This document shows, piece by piece, positions 43,411 to 52,771 of a DNA stretch of 64,000 bases. The stretch spans positions 1 to 64,000 of the forward strand of contig NZ_FWXV01000004.1 in the NCBI RefSeq assembly GCF_900176515.1, read 5' to 3'. The notes below the pieces were generated by a model. That model worked only from the letters and a program-made list of their open reading frames with translations. It was not told the origin of the DNA and searched no databases. Position numbers and translations under genes: made by a program. Source of the stretch: Kibdelosporangium aridum. GTDB taxonomy: Bacteria; Actinomycetota; Actinomycetes; Mycobacteriales; Pseudonocardiaceae. Each line of letters opens with the position of its first letter. The stretch's first letter is position 1.

Positions 43411-44409
43411 TCAGCTCACGCTGATCTCACCTGAGTCGTGGAAGATGCGCGTGATCTCGGCCCGATCGGCACCGGCCGACACCAGAACGTGCAGTAGAAC
43501 CCGGGCTTTGAACGGGTCGAGGAAACCGGCGTTGATGAGACCCCTTGACAACAGGTCCTGTTCCGATCCCGGATATCCGTATGTCCGGGTCAGAACCGGT
43601 CCGGAACTCGTTCGGGACGCCAGCACGACGGGCTTCGCCTCGGCCAGTTCGGCCAGCAGCGGCACGAGCCGCGACGGCACGTGCCCGCCGCCGAACCCGG
43701 CGATGACCAGGCCGTCGGTGTGCTCGGCGAACGGCCGCAACCAGTCACCGTCGTCGCCTAGCGCGGCGTGCACCATGCCGATCGAGGTCTCGGTCAACCG
43801 CGGGCTACGCGGCAACGGCTCATACGGTCGTGGCCTGCTCAGCAGGACGAGTTCCTGTTCGACGATGTGACCGATCGGCGCGGCGTTGGGTGACGTGAAC
43901 GCCCCGGTGCTCGTGCTGTGTGACTTACGGACATAGCGAGCCGCGTGTACCTCGTCGGACATCACTACGACGGTCCCAAGCCCACGCGCCTGAGGGTCGG
44001 CAGCGACGACCATGGCGGCCGACAGGTTCGCCGGACCGTCCGGACCCGCCTGCTGCGGATGCCGCATGGCGCCCGTCATCACGATGGGCACGTCACCGCC
44101 GATCGTGCGGTCCAGGAAGTAGGACGACTCCTCGATCGTGTCCGTACCTTGTGTCACGACGATGCCGGTGGCGCCGTCGGCGATCTCCTGCTCGATCTTC
44201 TCCGCCAGCGCGGCCAGGTCGGTGAAGCCGATGTCCGGGCTGGGCAGCTGCCGAAAGTCGTGCGTGACCAGGTCTATCTCGAGTTCGGGCAGGGTTGCCA
44301 GCAGGTCGGCGGCGTCCAGCTTCGGCACGACCGCGCCCTGGGCGCTCGCGGCGGTCATCGCGATCGTCCCGCCGAGCGTCAACATCGACAACTTGGGTTT
44401 GTCCGTCAC
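43411..44409 (-). CDS. Asparaginase (L-asparaginase, bacterial type)
   Basis: The 332-residue amidohydrolase hydrolyses L-asparagine to aspartate and ammonia. Both active-site Thr motifs are present: TLGGTIAMTAAS at the N-terminus and VVTQGTDTIEESSYFLD near residue 85-100. PIVMTGAMRHPQQAGPDGP supplies the substrate loop, and GFGGGHVPSRL fits the C-terminal domain. No signal peptide is visible, so it is probably cytoplasmic. It ends near an AT-rich hairpin and is divergent from the GDSL esterase gene with a 40-base spacer. Confidence 0.92.
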   Translation of the reverse strand: MTDKPKLSMLTLGGTIAMTAASAQGAVVPKLDAADLLATLPELEIDLVTHDFRQLPSPDIGFTDLAALAEKIEQEIADGATGIVVTQGTDTIEESSYFLDRTIGGDVPIVMTGAMRHPQQAGPDGPANLSAAMVVAADPQARGLGTVVVMSDEVHAARYVRKSHSTSTGAFTSPNAAPIGHIVEQELVLLSRPRPYEPLPRSPRLTETSIGMVHAALGDDGDWLRPFAEHTDGLVIAGFGGGHVPSRLVPLLAELAEAKPVVLASRTSSGPVLTRTYGYPGSEQDLLSRGLINAGFLDPFKARVLLHVLVSAGADRAEITRIFHDSGEISVS

Positions 44410-44449
44410 GGCCGGGACCCTATGTGGTCTCTCGTGGTTCTATCGGTTC

Positions 44450-45670
44450 ATGAGACGGAAAACGCTTCTCACACTGGTGACAGTGTTCGGGCTGGTGGCG
44501 TCCCCTGTGGTCGCGTCCGCCGGTCAGTCTGGGGGTTGGGAAGGCACGTGGGCGACCGCGGAGCACGAGGCGAACGAGGGCTTCGTGCCGAACTGGTCGC
44601 TGGAAGGCTTCGCCAACCAGACCGTCCGCCAAGTCGTCCGGGTCAGCCAGGGCGGCCCGGCGATCCGCATCCAACTCAGCAACAGGTACGGCTCCGCGCC
44701 GATCGCGATCACCGGGGCCACGATCGGTCGCGCCGGTACGGGCGCAGCGGTCAGCGACTTGCGCCCGTTGACCTTCAACTTCAAGAAATCGGCCGTGATC
44801 CCGGCAGGCGGGCAGATCGCCAGCGATGCCGCGCTGCTGCCGGTACGACCGCTGGAAAGCCTGACGGTCACGTTGTACTTCGCCAAGCCGACCGGGCCGG
44901 TGACCTATCACGGACTCGGCCTGGCCACGAGCTACCGGGCGGCTGGTGACCACCAGAACAACCTGGACGGCACGGCGTTCACAGAGAAGACGGAGTCCTG
45001 GTACCTGCTGTCGGGTGTCCAGGTGCTCGACCCGACCCCGAAGCGGGACGTTGTCGTGGCGTTCGGTGACTCGATCACCGATGGCGCTGGCATCGCCGCG
45101 GACACCAACGACCGCTATCCGGACGAGCTCGCCGAGCGGGTCCGCGGCCGGTTCGGTGTGCTCAACGAGGGCATCGGCGGCAACCAGGTGCTCACAGACA
45201 CGGACTTCGCCGGTGAGGCCGCGGTCAAGCGGTTCAAGGCGGACGTGCTCGATCACCCGAAGGTCCGGACGGTGATCATCCTCGAGGGCATCAATGACAT
45301 CGGGATGTCCGAGATCGAGTTCCCCGGCGTGCCGCCCCGGCCGCACGTGACGCCGCAGCAGTTGATCGACGGGCACCGCTCACTGATCCGCCAGGCCCGC
45401 GCGAAGGGGCTGCGGGTCATCGGCGCGACTTTGTTGCCGTACAAGGGAGCCTTGTACTACACCGAGCGTGGCGAGAAGGTCCGCGACGAGGTCAACAACT
45501 GGATCCGGACCTCGGGCGAGTACGACGCGGTCGTCGACTGGGACAAGGTGATGGCCGACCCGAATGACGCCGACCTGATGAACCCGGCGTACGACATCGG
45601 CGACCGGTTGCACCCAAACGCCGCGGGCTACAAGGCAATGGCAGCCGCGATCGACCTGGGGACCTTGTAA
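44450..45670 (+). CDS. Secreted SGNH/GDSL hydrolase
   Basis: The 406-residue protein has a Sec signal (RRKTLLTLVTVFGLVASPVV, cleavage near ASA-G), an N-terminal beta-rich domain (about 28-190) and a GDSL esterase domain. The blocks are VVAFGDSITDGAG (Ser nucleophile), NEGIGGNQV, ILEGINDIGMS (Asn) and DRLHPNAAGYKAM (Asp/His pair). It likely deacylates an ester or acetylated polysaccharide outside the cell. The ATG just before the signal peptide is the sensible start although the frame continues upstream antisense to the asparaginase gene. Confidence 0.9.
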   Translation: MRRKTLLTLVTVFGLVASPVVASAGQSGGWEGTWATAEHEANEGFVPNWSLEGFANQTVRQVVRVSQGGPAIRIQLSNRYGSAPIAITGATIGRAGTGAAVSDLRPLTFNFKKSAVIPAGGQIASDAALLPVRPLESLTVTLYFAKPTGPVTYHGLGLATSYRAAGDHQNNLDGTAFTEKTESWYLLSGVQVLDPTPKRDVVVAFGDSITDGAGIAADTNDRYPDELAERVRGRFGVLNEGIGGNQVLTDTDFAGEAAVKRFKADVLDHPKVRTVIILEGINDIGMSEIEFPGVPPRPHVTPQQLIDGHRSLIRQARAKGLRVIGATLLPYKGALYYTERGEKVRDEVNNWIRTSGEYDAVVDWDKVMADPNDADLMNPAYDIGDRLHPNAAGYKAMAAAIDLGTL

Positions 45671-45680
45671 TACTGCCCGC

Positions 45681-46418
45681 ATGACTCAGGTTGCTGTGAT
45701 CACGGGGGCCGGATCGGGGATTGGCCGAGCCGTTGCCGTCGAGCTGCTGGAAGCCGGATACGCCGTGGTGCTCGCGGGAAGGCGCGAGGACAAGCTGCGG
45801 GAGACGGCGGCACTGGCGCAAGGCGACTCCCTCCCGGTCCCCACGGACGTGGCGGACCCGGACTCGGTTCGAGCGTTGTTCGAACAGGTCCGGGCCCGCT
45901 ACGGCCGGATGGACGTGCTTTTCAACAACGCCGGACTGAACGCGCCGGGCAACGTGGCCGATGTGTCCCTTGAGGACTGGCGTCGCGTGATCGACATCAA
46001 CCTGACGGGCTCGTTCCTGTGCGCGCAGGAGGCTTTCAAGCTGATGCGCGACCAGGACCCACAGGGCGGCCGGATCATCAACAACGGCTCGATCTCCGCG
46101 CACAGCCCACGTCCGGCAAGCCCGGCGTACACGGCGTCGAAGCACGCGATCACGGGTCTGACGAAGTCGATCTCGTTGGACGGCAGGCCATACCGAATCG
46201 CATGTGGACAGATCGATATCGGCAACGCGGGCACCGAGATGGCCAGCAGGATGGTCAACGGCGTCCCGCAGGCGAACGGAACCATTGCGCCAGAGCCGAT
46301 TTTCGACGTCAAGCACGTGGCTGCAGCCGTCCGTCAGATGGCTGCCTTGCCGTTGGACACGAACGTCCAGTTCATGACGATCATGGCGACCAACATGCCC
46401 TTCGTGGGCAGGGGGTGA
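45681..46418 (+). CDS. Short-chain dehydrogenase/reductase
   Basis: The 245-residue classical SDR has the NAD(P) motif VITGAGSGIGRAVAVELLEA, the DVLFNNAGLNAPGN block, active-site Ser in INNGSISAHSP and the catalytic SPAYTASKHAITGLTKSIS (Tyr-X3-Lys). An Arg pair in AGRREDKL after the second strand favours NADP. Substrate unknown. It starts 10 bases after the esterase stop, so both may be co-transcribed. Confidence 0.92.
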   Translation: MTQVAVITGAGSGIGRAVAVELLEAGYAVVLAGRREDKLRETAALAQGDSLPVPTDVADPDSVRALFEQVRARYGRMDVLFNNAGLNAPGNVADVSLEDWRRVIDINLTGSFLCAQEAFKLMRDQDPQGGRIINNGSISAHSPRPASPAYTASKHAITGLTKSISLDGRPYRIACGQIDIGNAGTEMASRMVNGVPQANGTIAPEPIFDVKHVAAAVRQMAALPLDTNVQFMTIMATNMPFVGRG

Positions 46419-46487
46419 CGATCGTCATGGGTCAAGTCGCGATGCGCGACACTTAAAACTCGCGGCGGTGATTCCTAGCGTTGAAGC

Positions 46488-47174
46488 ATGGACACATGCT
46501 TTGACCGGGTGAGCTACCGCTACGGCTCTGTGCAAGCGCTCACCGAAGTCAGCTTCACGGTCCCCAGTGGACAGACGGTGGCCTTGCTCGGCGCCAACGG
46601 CGCGGGCAAGTCCACCGCGGTCGACCTCCTGCTCGGCCTCAAACGACCGAACACCGGCACAGTCACCGTCCTCAACGGATCTCCGCAGGACGCGGTCGCC
46701 AACGGCCGGGTCGGCGCAATGCTGCAAAGCGGCGGCCTGCCAACAGACTCGACCGTCAAAGAGGTGGTCGACCTCGCATGCCGCCTGTACGGCAAACGCC
46801 GTACCTCCAAGGAAGTCCTTGACCTCGCCGGGCTGACGGAACTCCAGCGCCGCAAGGTGGACGCGTTGTCCGGTGGTCAAGCACAGCGCGTCCGGTTCGC
46901 CGTCGCGATGGCCGGACGACCCGAGCTGCTGTTCCTGGACGAGCCCACGGTCGCGCTCGACTTCAAGTCCCGCAGGCAGTTCTGGCGTGCCGTGAAGGAA
47001 GAAGGCAACACGGTCATCTTCGCCACGCACTACCTCGACGAGGCCGACGAGTATGCCGACCGCGTCATCGTGATCGACCAGGGCCGCGTGATCGCCGACG
47101 GCTCGCCCAAGGTGATCAAGGGCGACACGAGCCTGGAACACGCGCTGGTCAAGCTGACCGAGGGAGCCGAGTGA
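46488..47174 (+). CDS. ABC transporter ATP-binding protein (exporter type)
   Basis: The 228-residue ATPase has Walker A ALLGANGAGKSTAVDLLLG, signature ALSGGQAQRVRFAVAMAG, Walker B ELLFLDEPTVALDF and switch His in IFATHYLDEADEYADR. It opens a four-gene, fully overlapping cassette with a permease, a DesK-like kinase and a NarL-type regulator. Such sets usually export and sense the same membrane-active compound or lipid signal. Confidence 0.93.
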   Translation: MDTCFDRVSYRYGSVQALTEVSFTVPSGQTVALLGANGAGKSTAVDLLLGLKRPNTGTVTVLNGSPQDAVANGRVGAMLQSGGLPTDSTVKEVVDLACRLYGKRRTSKEVLDLAGLTELQRRKVDALSGGQAQRVRFAVAMAGRPELLFLDEPTVALDFKSRRQFWRAVKEEGNTVIFATHYLDEADEYADRVIVIDQGRVIADGSPKVIKGDTSLEHALVKLTEGAE

Positions 47175-47824
47175 TGCTCGCGTACACGAAATTCGAAGTT
47201 CTGCGCACCGTGCACAACATTCGATACTTGGTGTTCATTGTGCTGATGCCGGTTGTCTTCGAGTTGACCTGGGGCAAGCAGGGCCTTGGCGTGACCGCGG
47301 CGATGGCGGTGTACGCGGCCACCGGCGCCGGCCTGATGGGCAGTGGAAGCGCCATCGCCGAAGACCGGAACACCGGCTGGCTCAGGCAGTTGCGAGTGAC
47401 ACCCCTGTCGAACGAGGCCTGGCTGATCGGCAAGATCGTGCAAGGCGTGTTGACGGTGATCCCAGGCGTGCTCGCGGTCAGCGTGATCGGCGCGCTCACG
47501 GCACACGCGGACCGCTGGCCGATGCTCGTCGCGGTGACGGTGGCCGGTTCGTTGCCGTTCGTCCTGATCGGTGTCTTCGCCGGGATGCTGTTCAAAGGCA
47601 AGACAGCCATCGTCGCGCTGATGATCACGTTCTTCGCGTTGATGTTCATCGGCGGCGTGATCGGTGGCGAGACCCTCTGGTCGCTCGCGCCGACCCACAG
47701 CCTCACGACTTTGGGTATCGCCGCCCTCAACAGTCAGCCGATCGGGGTAGAGCCAGTCGTCAACCTGGGTGCCTGGACGGTGGCCGCGGCCGTGGCAGTA
47801 CTGCTGAGGTGGCGCCGAGCGTGA
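47174..47824 (+). CDS. ABC-2 type transporter permease
   Basis: The 216-residue membrane protein has about six helices (YLVFIVLMPVVFELTWG, VYAATGAGLMGSGSAIAED, VLTVIPGVLAVSVIGAL and others) and the DRNTGWLRQLRVTPLSNEAW coupling region of DrrB/YadH-type exporters. The ATG overlaps the ATPase TGA by one base; a GTG one codon upstream is an alternative. Partner of the upstream ATPase. Confidence 0.9.
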   Translation: MLAYTKFEVLRTVHNIRYLVFIVLMPVVFELTWGKQGLGVTAAMAVYAATGAGLMGSGSAIAEDRNTGWLRQLRVTPLSNEAWLIGKIVQGVLTVIPGVLAVSVIGALTAHADRWPMLVAVTVAGSLPFVLIGVFAGMLFKGKTAIVALMITFFALMFIGGVIGGETLWSLAPTHSLTTLGIAALNSQPIGVEPVVNLGAWTVAAAVAVLLRWRRA

Positions 47825-48939
47825 CAATGACGGACGTGGATCTCCCTGACGAGCACGTCCGGGCGATGTGGAACCGGCGCAAATGGTCGCGGTACGTGCT
47901 GATGTACGTGGCGCTGGTGACCTCGGCGGTGTTCTACTTCGTCGGCAAGCCACCCGTGTGGCAGGCGGTCCTCGTCGTGACAACCGCAGTCATCACGGCC
48001 CTGCTCGGAATGCGCCTGACGTTCGACTTCACGGCGCTGGACCGGCTGCCGTTCTGGCCGTCCTACGCCTTGCTGCTCGTGCTCTGTCTGGGGTTGGCCC
48101 TGCTCGGCGGCGGGGAGTGGACGTTCAACTCGGTGTGGGCCAGTGCCGCTACCGGCTGGATCGGCGGCCGGTGGCTGCCCGCGCGGCTGCTGGCGATCAG
48201 CGCCGCCTTCGGCACGATCGCGTGGCTCGACGACTTGGAACCGGTGCTCGTCGGGTGGCTGGTCCTGGTCGGACTGATGGTCGGCTTCTTCACCAGGCAG
48301 TCGCGGATCCAGTCCGACATGTTCATCGAGCTGCAGGTCAGCCGCCGGGAACGCGCCCGGCTCGCGGTCGCCGAGGAACGCGACCGGATCGCCCGCGACC
48401 TGCACGACCTGGTCGGGCACAGCCTGTCGGTGATCGCGGTGAAGACCGAACTCGCCCGTCGCCTGGTCACCGCCGACCCGCAGAAGGCCGAGCAGGAACT
48501 CGCGGACATCGACACGGTCGTCCGCCGGGCCCTGTCCGAAGTGCGGCAAGCCGTCACGAACTACCGCCAGCCCACTCTCGCGGGCGAGTTGGCATCCGCA
48601 CGGAAAGCGGCCGCGTCAGCGGGCATCGACTGCCGCGTCGAGTCACCGGACTCGTGGTCCCTGCCCGCGTCGGTGGATGGCGCGCTGGCGTGGACCGTCC
48701 GGGAAGGCGTCACCAACGTCCTGCGGCACAGCCGGGCCACGCGGTGCACAATCACACTGTCCCTTGAGGACTCGTTCGCTGCGGTCGCGATCGCCGACAA
48801 CGGCGTCGGGCCAGGCGAGAACGGCCGTGGCAACGGCTTGGCTGGCTTGGCCGAACGCGCGCAGGCCCTTGGCGGCTCGATGGACTCGGGCCCGGGCAAG
48901 GACAATGGCTTCACCATCCGAGTACGGGTACCAACATGA
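47821..48939 (+). CDS. Sensor histidine kinase (DesK/NarL class)
   Basis: The 372-residue kinase has five to six transmembrane helices in the first 158 residues without a large sensor domain, then the HisKA_3 phospho-acceptor ERDRIARDLHDLVGHSLSVI (His195) and a HATPase domain with the TVREGVTNVLRHSRA N-box and DNGVGPGENGRGNGLAGLAE G-boxes. Membrane-perturbation or lipid sensing, DesK-like, is likely. The GTG overlaps the permease stop; an ATG two codons on is an alternative. Confidence 0.92.
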   Translation: MTMTDVDLPDEHVRAMWNRRKWSRYVLMYVALVTSAVFYFVGKPPVWQAVLVVTTAVITALLGMRLTFDFTALDRLPFWPSYALLLVLCLGLALLGGGEWTFNSVWASAATGWIGGRWLPARLLAISAAFGTIAWLDDLEPVLVGWLVLVGLMVGFFTRQSRIQSDMFIELQVSRRERARLAVAEERDRIARDLHDLVGHSLSVIAVKTELARRLVTADPQKAEQELADIDTVVRRALSEVRQAVTNYRQPTLAGELASARKAAASAGIDCRVESPDSWSLPASVDGALAWTVREGVTNVLRHSRATRCTITLSLEDSFAAVAIADNGVGPGENGRGNGLAGLAERAQALGGSMDSGPGKDNGFTIRVRVPT

Positions 48940-49541
48940 TCAAGTTGTTGCTGGCCGAAGACCAGACCATGTTCCGCGGCGCGATGGCCACGCTGCTCGG
49001 CCTCGAGCCCGATCTCGAGGTTGTCGTGCAGCTCGGCCGGGGTGACCAGGTCGTCGGCGCGGCCGAGGCGTTCCGGCCGGACGTGGCACTGCTGGACATC
49101 GAAATGCCCGGCATGGACGGCCTTGAAGCCGCTCGGCTGCTCCGGGCAAGGGCGCCGGGCACGCGCGTGATCATCCTGACGACGTTCGGCCGTCCGGGGT
49201 ACCTGCACTCCGCGATCGCCGCGGGCGTCGCCGGGTTCCTGATCAAGGACGCACCGGTGACCGAGCTGGCCGTGGCGATCCGTAAAGTCGCGGCGGGGGA
49301 ACAAGTCGTCGATCCCGGCTTGGCGCTCGCTGCGCTCAGCGAGGGCGCGAGCCCTTTGACGCCACGGGAAACCGAGATCCTCGCGGCAGCACGCGGCCAC
49401 GACACGATCGCGGAACTGGCCCGCGGCCTGCACCTCTCGCCCGGGACTGTGCGCAATCACCTGTCGTCGGCGATCCAGAAGCTCGGTGCGCGGACTAGGG
49501 CGGAGGCCGTCGAGATGGCCGAGGCTAAGGGCTGGCTATGA
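48936..49541 (+). CDS. NarL/LuxR-type response regulator
   Basis: The 201-residue regulator has a receiver domain (acidic pocket LLAEDQ, phospho-acceptor Asp54 in ALLDIEMPGMDG, conserved Thr and Lys in LTTFGRPGYL and FLIKDAP) and a LuxR HTH at 138-198 (LTPRETEILAAARGHDTIAE, VRNHLSSAIQKLGARTRAEA). It is coupled to the kinase by an ATGA overlap. It probably activates the same ABC cassette. Its last 17 bases overlap the convergent FadR-type gene. Confidence 0.93.
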   Translation: MIKLLLAEDQTMFRGAMATLLGLEPDLEVVVQLGRGDQVVGAAEAFRPDVALLDIEMPGMDGLEAARLLRARAPGTRVIILTTFGRPGYLHSAIAAGVAGFLIKDAPVTELAVAIRKVAAGEQVVDPGLALAALSEGASPLTPRETEILAAARGHDTIAELARGLHLSPGTVRNHLSSAIQKLGARTRAEAVEMAEAKGWL

Positions 49542-50289
49542 GCGGTTCCAGTAAGGCGCGATCTTCCAAAGGCACGCTGTCGGCGTAGTAGTCGTACAGC
49601 GCCTGGCGCGCCAACCGTGCGGCCAGTTCGCCATCACGGTCATGGATCGCTTGCAGGACTTCGGAATGGTGCTGTAGGTACGCCTGCATCAGCGCCTGCC
49701 GGTCAGTCGCGGTGGCCAGGTGGTCGGCGATCAGGTCCAGAACCACGCCCCGGACCACGTTGCTGCACACCAAGATCAGCGTGTTCTGCGTCGCCCGCGC
49801 GACCGCGTCGTGGAAGGCCACGTCAGCATCGCTGAACTCGGCGTGCCCCGACGCTTTGGCCATGGACTGCAGCGCCGCTTCCATCTCCGCGAGCTGAGCG
49901 TCGGTTCGTAACCGCGCGGCCAGCAGATATGCCGAGCCTTCGAGCAGCATCCGGAACTGCAACAGCTCCGCGAGGGACATCGACTCGGCGCGCACAAGCC
50001 GTGACATCGACTTCTGCAGGCTCTTCGGTGACGCGGGCAGCACCTCGGGACCACGCGGGTCACCCGCGCGGGACTGGATCATCCCGTTGCTCTGCAGCAC
50101 TCGCAGCGCCTCGCGGACCGTCGAGCGGCTGACGCCGAACTGGGTCATCAGATCGCGTTCGCTGGGCAGCCGCGAGCCGGGCCGGAGCCGGCCGGTGAAC
50201 ACGGCCTCTTCGATCTGCTCGACCACTCGTTCATAGGCCCTGACCGGGCTGACTGGCTCGAACATCTTCGGACCGCCCCTCTTGACCAA
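49525..50289 (-). CDS. FadR-subfamily GntR regulator
   Basis: The 254-residue protein has a GntR winged helix (about 18-85: LPSERDLMTQFGVSRSTVRE, ALRVLQSNGMIQSRAG) and an FCD ligand domain (about 105-235) with the metal-binding Asp and His residues of the group: FRMLLEGSAYLLAARL, DVAFHDAVARATQN, AYLQHHSEVLQAIHDRDGE. FadR-type proteins usually repress catabolic operons and are released by a carboxylate effector. It faces the dipeptide-type importer operon across a perfect tGGTC/GACCa dyad. Confidence 0.92.
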   Translation of the reverse strand: MVKRGGPKMFEPVSPVRAYERVVEQIEEAVFTGRLRPGSRLPSERDLMTQFGVSRSTVREALRVLQSNGMIQSRAGDPRGPEVLPASPKSLQKSMSRLVRAESMSLAELLQFRMLLEGSAYLLAARLRTDAQLAEMEAALQSMAKASGHAEFSDADVAFHDAVARATQNTLILVCSNVVRGVVLDLIADHLATATDRQALMQAYLQHHSEVLQAIHDRDGELAARLARQALYDYYADSVPLEDRALLEPLIASP

Positions 50290-50311
50290 CGCGGCAGCGA
50301 GTGCAAGTCTA

Positions 50312-50324
50312 CTGGTCAGACCAG
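50312..50324. promoter_or_regulatory. FadR/GntR-type operator
   Basis: The sequence ctggtcagaccag is a perfect dyad with the TGGT-N-ACCA core known for FadR-subfamily regulators. It lies in the 47-base gap between the regulator and the importer operon, 12 bases before the GTG, so it can control both directions. Confidence 0.75.
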
Positions 50325-50336
50325 CGTACTAGGTAG

Positions 50337-51830
50337 GTGAAGCCGGTGCGGATGTTCGTCGCCACGGTCGTCCTCGCGCTGCTGGCAAGTGCGTGTTCGG
50401 CCGGGTCTTCCGTGTCGGTTCCGGCTGATCCCGGCGCGATCTCCATCGGGTTCACCGCCGAACCGGCCAACCTGGACTTCACCAGGACCGATGGTGCCGC
50501 GATTCCCCAGGCTCTGCTCTACAACGTCTACGAAGGCCTGGTGAAACTGGACGCGGACGGCAGGATCGTGCCGTCGCTTGCTCGCGAGTGGACAGTCAGC
50601 GAAGACCGCAAGGCGTACGACTTCCGGCTGCACCCGAACGTCACCTTCAGCAACGGCCAGCCGTTCACCGCCCAGGATGTGAAGTTCTCCATCGAACGGG
50701 TGAAGACCGCGTGGACCATCTCGTTGAAGTCCAAGATGGACGTGGTGGACCGGGTCGACGTGGTGGATCCGACGCACGCGCGCGTGATCCTGAAGCGGCC
50801 GAGCAACAACTGGCTGTTCGACATGACCACCCGGGTCGGCGCGATGTTCAGCCCGTCCGGAGTCGCGGACCTGGCGAACACACCGGTCGGCACCGGGCCG
50901 TACGTCTTCGCGACCCGCAAGCGCGGCGACTCGATCGTCCTGCGCGCCAATCCTTCCTACTGGGGTCGCAGGCCGACCTACACCACGGTGTACCTGAAGT
51001 ACTACCGAGATCCGACCGCATTGAACAATGCCTTGCTCAGCAACGGGATCGACGTGATCTCCGCGATCACCACACCCGACTCGATCGGGCAGATCGAATC
51101 CGACACCCGGTTCACCGTCCTGCAAGGCACCACGAACTCCGAAGTCACCCTCTCGTTCAACAACGCACGAGCACCCTTGACCGACAAGCGGATCCGGCAG
51201 GCCCTGACGTACGCGATCGACCGGAGAGCGGTGATGGCGACGGTCGCGGCGAACCGCGGCACCTTGATCGGCAGCATGGTCCCGCCGACCGACCCGTGGT
51301 ACGAGGACCTCACCGGGGTCTACCCGCACGATCCGGTGCGCGCCAGGGCGTTGCTCGCCGAGGCCGGGCAGCAGAACCTGAGGCTCAGGCTGCGGGTTGC
51401 GAACCTGCCGTACGCGGTGAACGCCGCGCAGGTCGTGGCCTCACAGCTGGCCGATGTCGGGGTGACCGTGAGCATCGAGCCCCTTGACTTCCCGGCGGTG
51501 TGGCTCAAGCAGGTGTTCACCGACCACGACTTCGACATGTCGATCATCCAGCACGTCGAGGCCCGCGACATGGTCACGTTCGGCAATCCCAAGTACTACT
51601 GGGGCTACGACAGCCCCAAGGTCCGGGAACTGCTGACCCAAGCCGACACGGGCACGCCGCAGCGGCAGATCGACGCGATGAAGGAAATCGCGCGCACGAT
51701 CACCGATGACGCCGCGGCTGACTGGTTGTTCCTGTTCCCCAACTTGGTCGCGGCCAAGACCAAGGTCACCGGGCTCGCGCGCAACCAGGTCAGCGAATCC
51801 TTCGACCTGACCGGGCTGGGGCGCCAATGA
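50337..51830 (+). CDS. Peptide/dipeptide-type ABC transporter substrate-binding lipoprotein
   Basis: The 497-residue protein has a lipoprotein signal (VVLALLASACSAG, Cys20) and the SBP family 5 pattern: NVYEGLVKLDADGRIVPSLA, the HPNVTFSNGQPFTAQDVKFS block, TGPYVFATRKRGDSIVL, DKRIRQALTYAIDRRAVM and an extended second lobe. It captures the substrate outside the membrane. Starts at GTG 50337, GTG 50346 or ATG 50352 are all possible; AGGTAGGTGA suits the second. First of a tightly packed import operon. Confidence 0.93.
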   Translation: MKPVRMFVATVVLALLASACSAGSSVSVPADPGAISIGFTAEPANLDFTRTDGAAIPQALLYNVYEGLVKLDADGRIVPSLAREWTVSEDRKAYDFRLHPNVTFSNGQPFTAQDVKFSIERVKTAWTISLKSKMDVVDRVDVVDPTHARVILKRPSNNWLFDMTTRVGAMFSPSGVADLANTPVGTGPYVFATRKRGDSIVLRANPSYWGRRPTYTTVYLKYYRDPTALNNALLSNGIDVISAITTPDSIGQIESDTRFTVLQGTTNSEVTLSFNNARAPLTDKRIRQALTYAIDRRAVMATVAANRGTLIGSMVPPTDPWYEDLTGVYPHDPVRARALLAEAGQQNLRLRLRVANLPYAVNAAQVVASQLADVGVTVSIEPLDFPAVWLKQVFTDHDFDMSIIQHVEARDMVTFGNPKYYWGYDSPKVRELLTQADTGTPQRQIDAMKEIARTITDDAAADWLFLFPNLVAAKTKVTGLARNQVSESFDLTGLGRQ

Positions 51831-52771
51831 TCCTCGCCATCGCCCGCCGCACGGCGATCTTCATCGTCAGCGTCGCCGTCGCCTCGATCGCGGTGTTCCT
51901 GTTCATGGCAGTCCTGCCAGGTGATCCCGCTCAGGTCGCACTGGGCATCAACGCCACACCCGAGCTGATCGCCAAGACCAGGGCCGAGTTCGGTACCGAC
52001 CGTCCACTCACGACGCAGTACTTCGACTGGATCGGCGGCGTGCTGACCGGCGACTTCGGCCGTTCCTACGTCACCCGCGACATGATCGGGCCACAGCTGG
52101 CTGACCGGTTCGGGGTGACGTTGTGGCTGGTCGGCGCGGCGATGATGATCGCTTTGGTGATCGCCGTGCCATTGGGGTCGTTCGCGGCCGTGCGGCACCG
52201 GAAAGCCAGCGGCACAGTCATTTCCGGTGCTTCGCAGCTCGGCGTGGCCGTGCCCGCGTTCCTCGCCGGCATCCTGCTCGTGCAGGTCTTCGCCGTGCAG
52301 TGGCGGTTGCTGCCGTCCGGTGGATGGACGCCGCCGAACCAGGACTTCGGCGAGTTCCTCCGCGGGCTCATCCTGCCCGCGCTGGCGCTTGGTCTCGTCC
52401 AGGGTGCTGTGCTGACGCGATACGTCCGATCCGCCGTGCTGGATACCTTGCGGGAGGACTATCTCCGGACGGCTCGGGCAAAGGGCCTGATGCCTGGCCA
52501 AGCGCTAGTTCGGCACGGATTGCGCAACGCGGCTGTGCCTGTGGTGACCGTGCTGGGACTGCAGCTCACCACATTGCTGATCGGTGCGGTCGTGGTCGAG
52601 CGGGTGTTCGTGTTGCCAGGACTGGGAAGCATGCTGCTGGACTCGGTCGCGGCCCGTGACCTGCTGACCGTGCAGGGCATCGTGCTGGTTCTGGTGATCG
52701 CGGCCCTGCTGGTGAACTTCCTCGTCGACCTGCTGTACACGGTCATCGACCCACGGCTGCGGAGGTCCTGA
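51827..52771 (+). CDS. Peptide-type ABC transporter permease (DppB-like)
   Basis: The 314-residue protein has six transmembrane helices and the DppB N-terminal pattern FLFMAVLPGDPAQVALG and KTRAEFGTDRPLTTQYFDWI, with a coupling EAA-like loop ARAKGLMPGQALVRHGLRNA near residue 215-235. ATGA overlaps with the binding-protein gene indicate translational coupling. Confidence 0.93.
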   Translation: MILAIARRTAIFIVSVAVASIAVFLFMAVLPGDPAQVALGINATPELIAKTRAEFGTDRPLTTQYFDWIGGVLTGDFGRSYVTRDMIGPQLADRFGVTLWLVGAAMMIALVIAVPLGSFAAVRHRKASGTVISGASQLGVAVPAFLAGILLVQVFAVQWRLLPSGGWTPPNQDFGEFLRGLILPALALGLVQGAVLTRYVRSAVLDTLREDYLRTARAKGLMPGQALVRHGLRNAAVPVVTVLGLQLTTLLIGAVVVERVFVLPGLGSMLLDSVAARDLLTVQGIVLVLVIAALLVNFLVDLLYTVIDPRLRRS

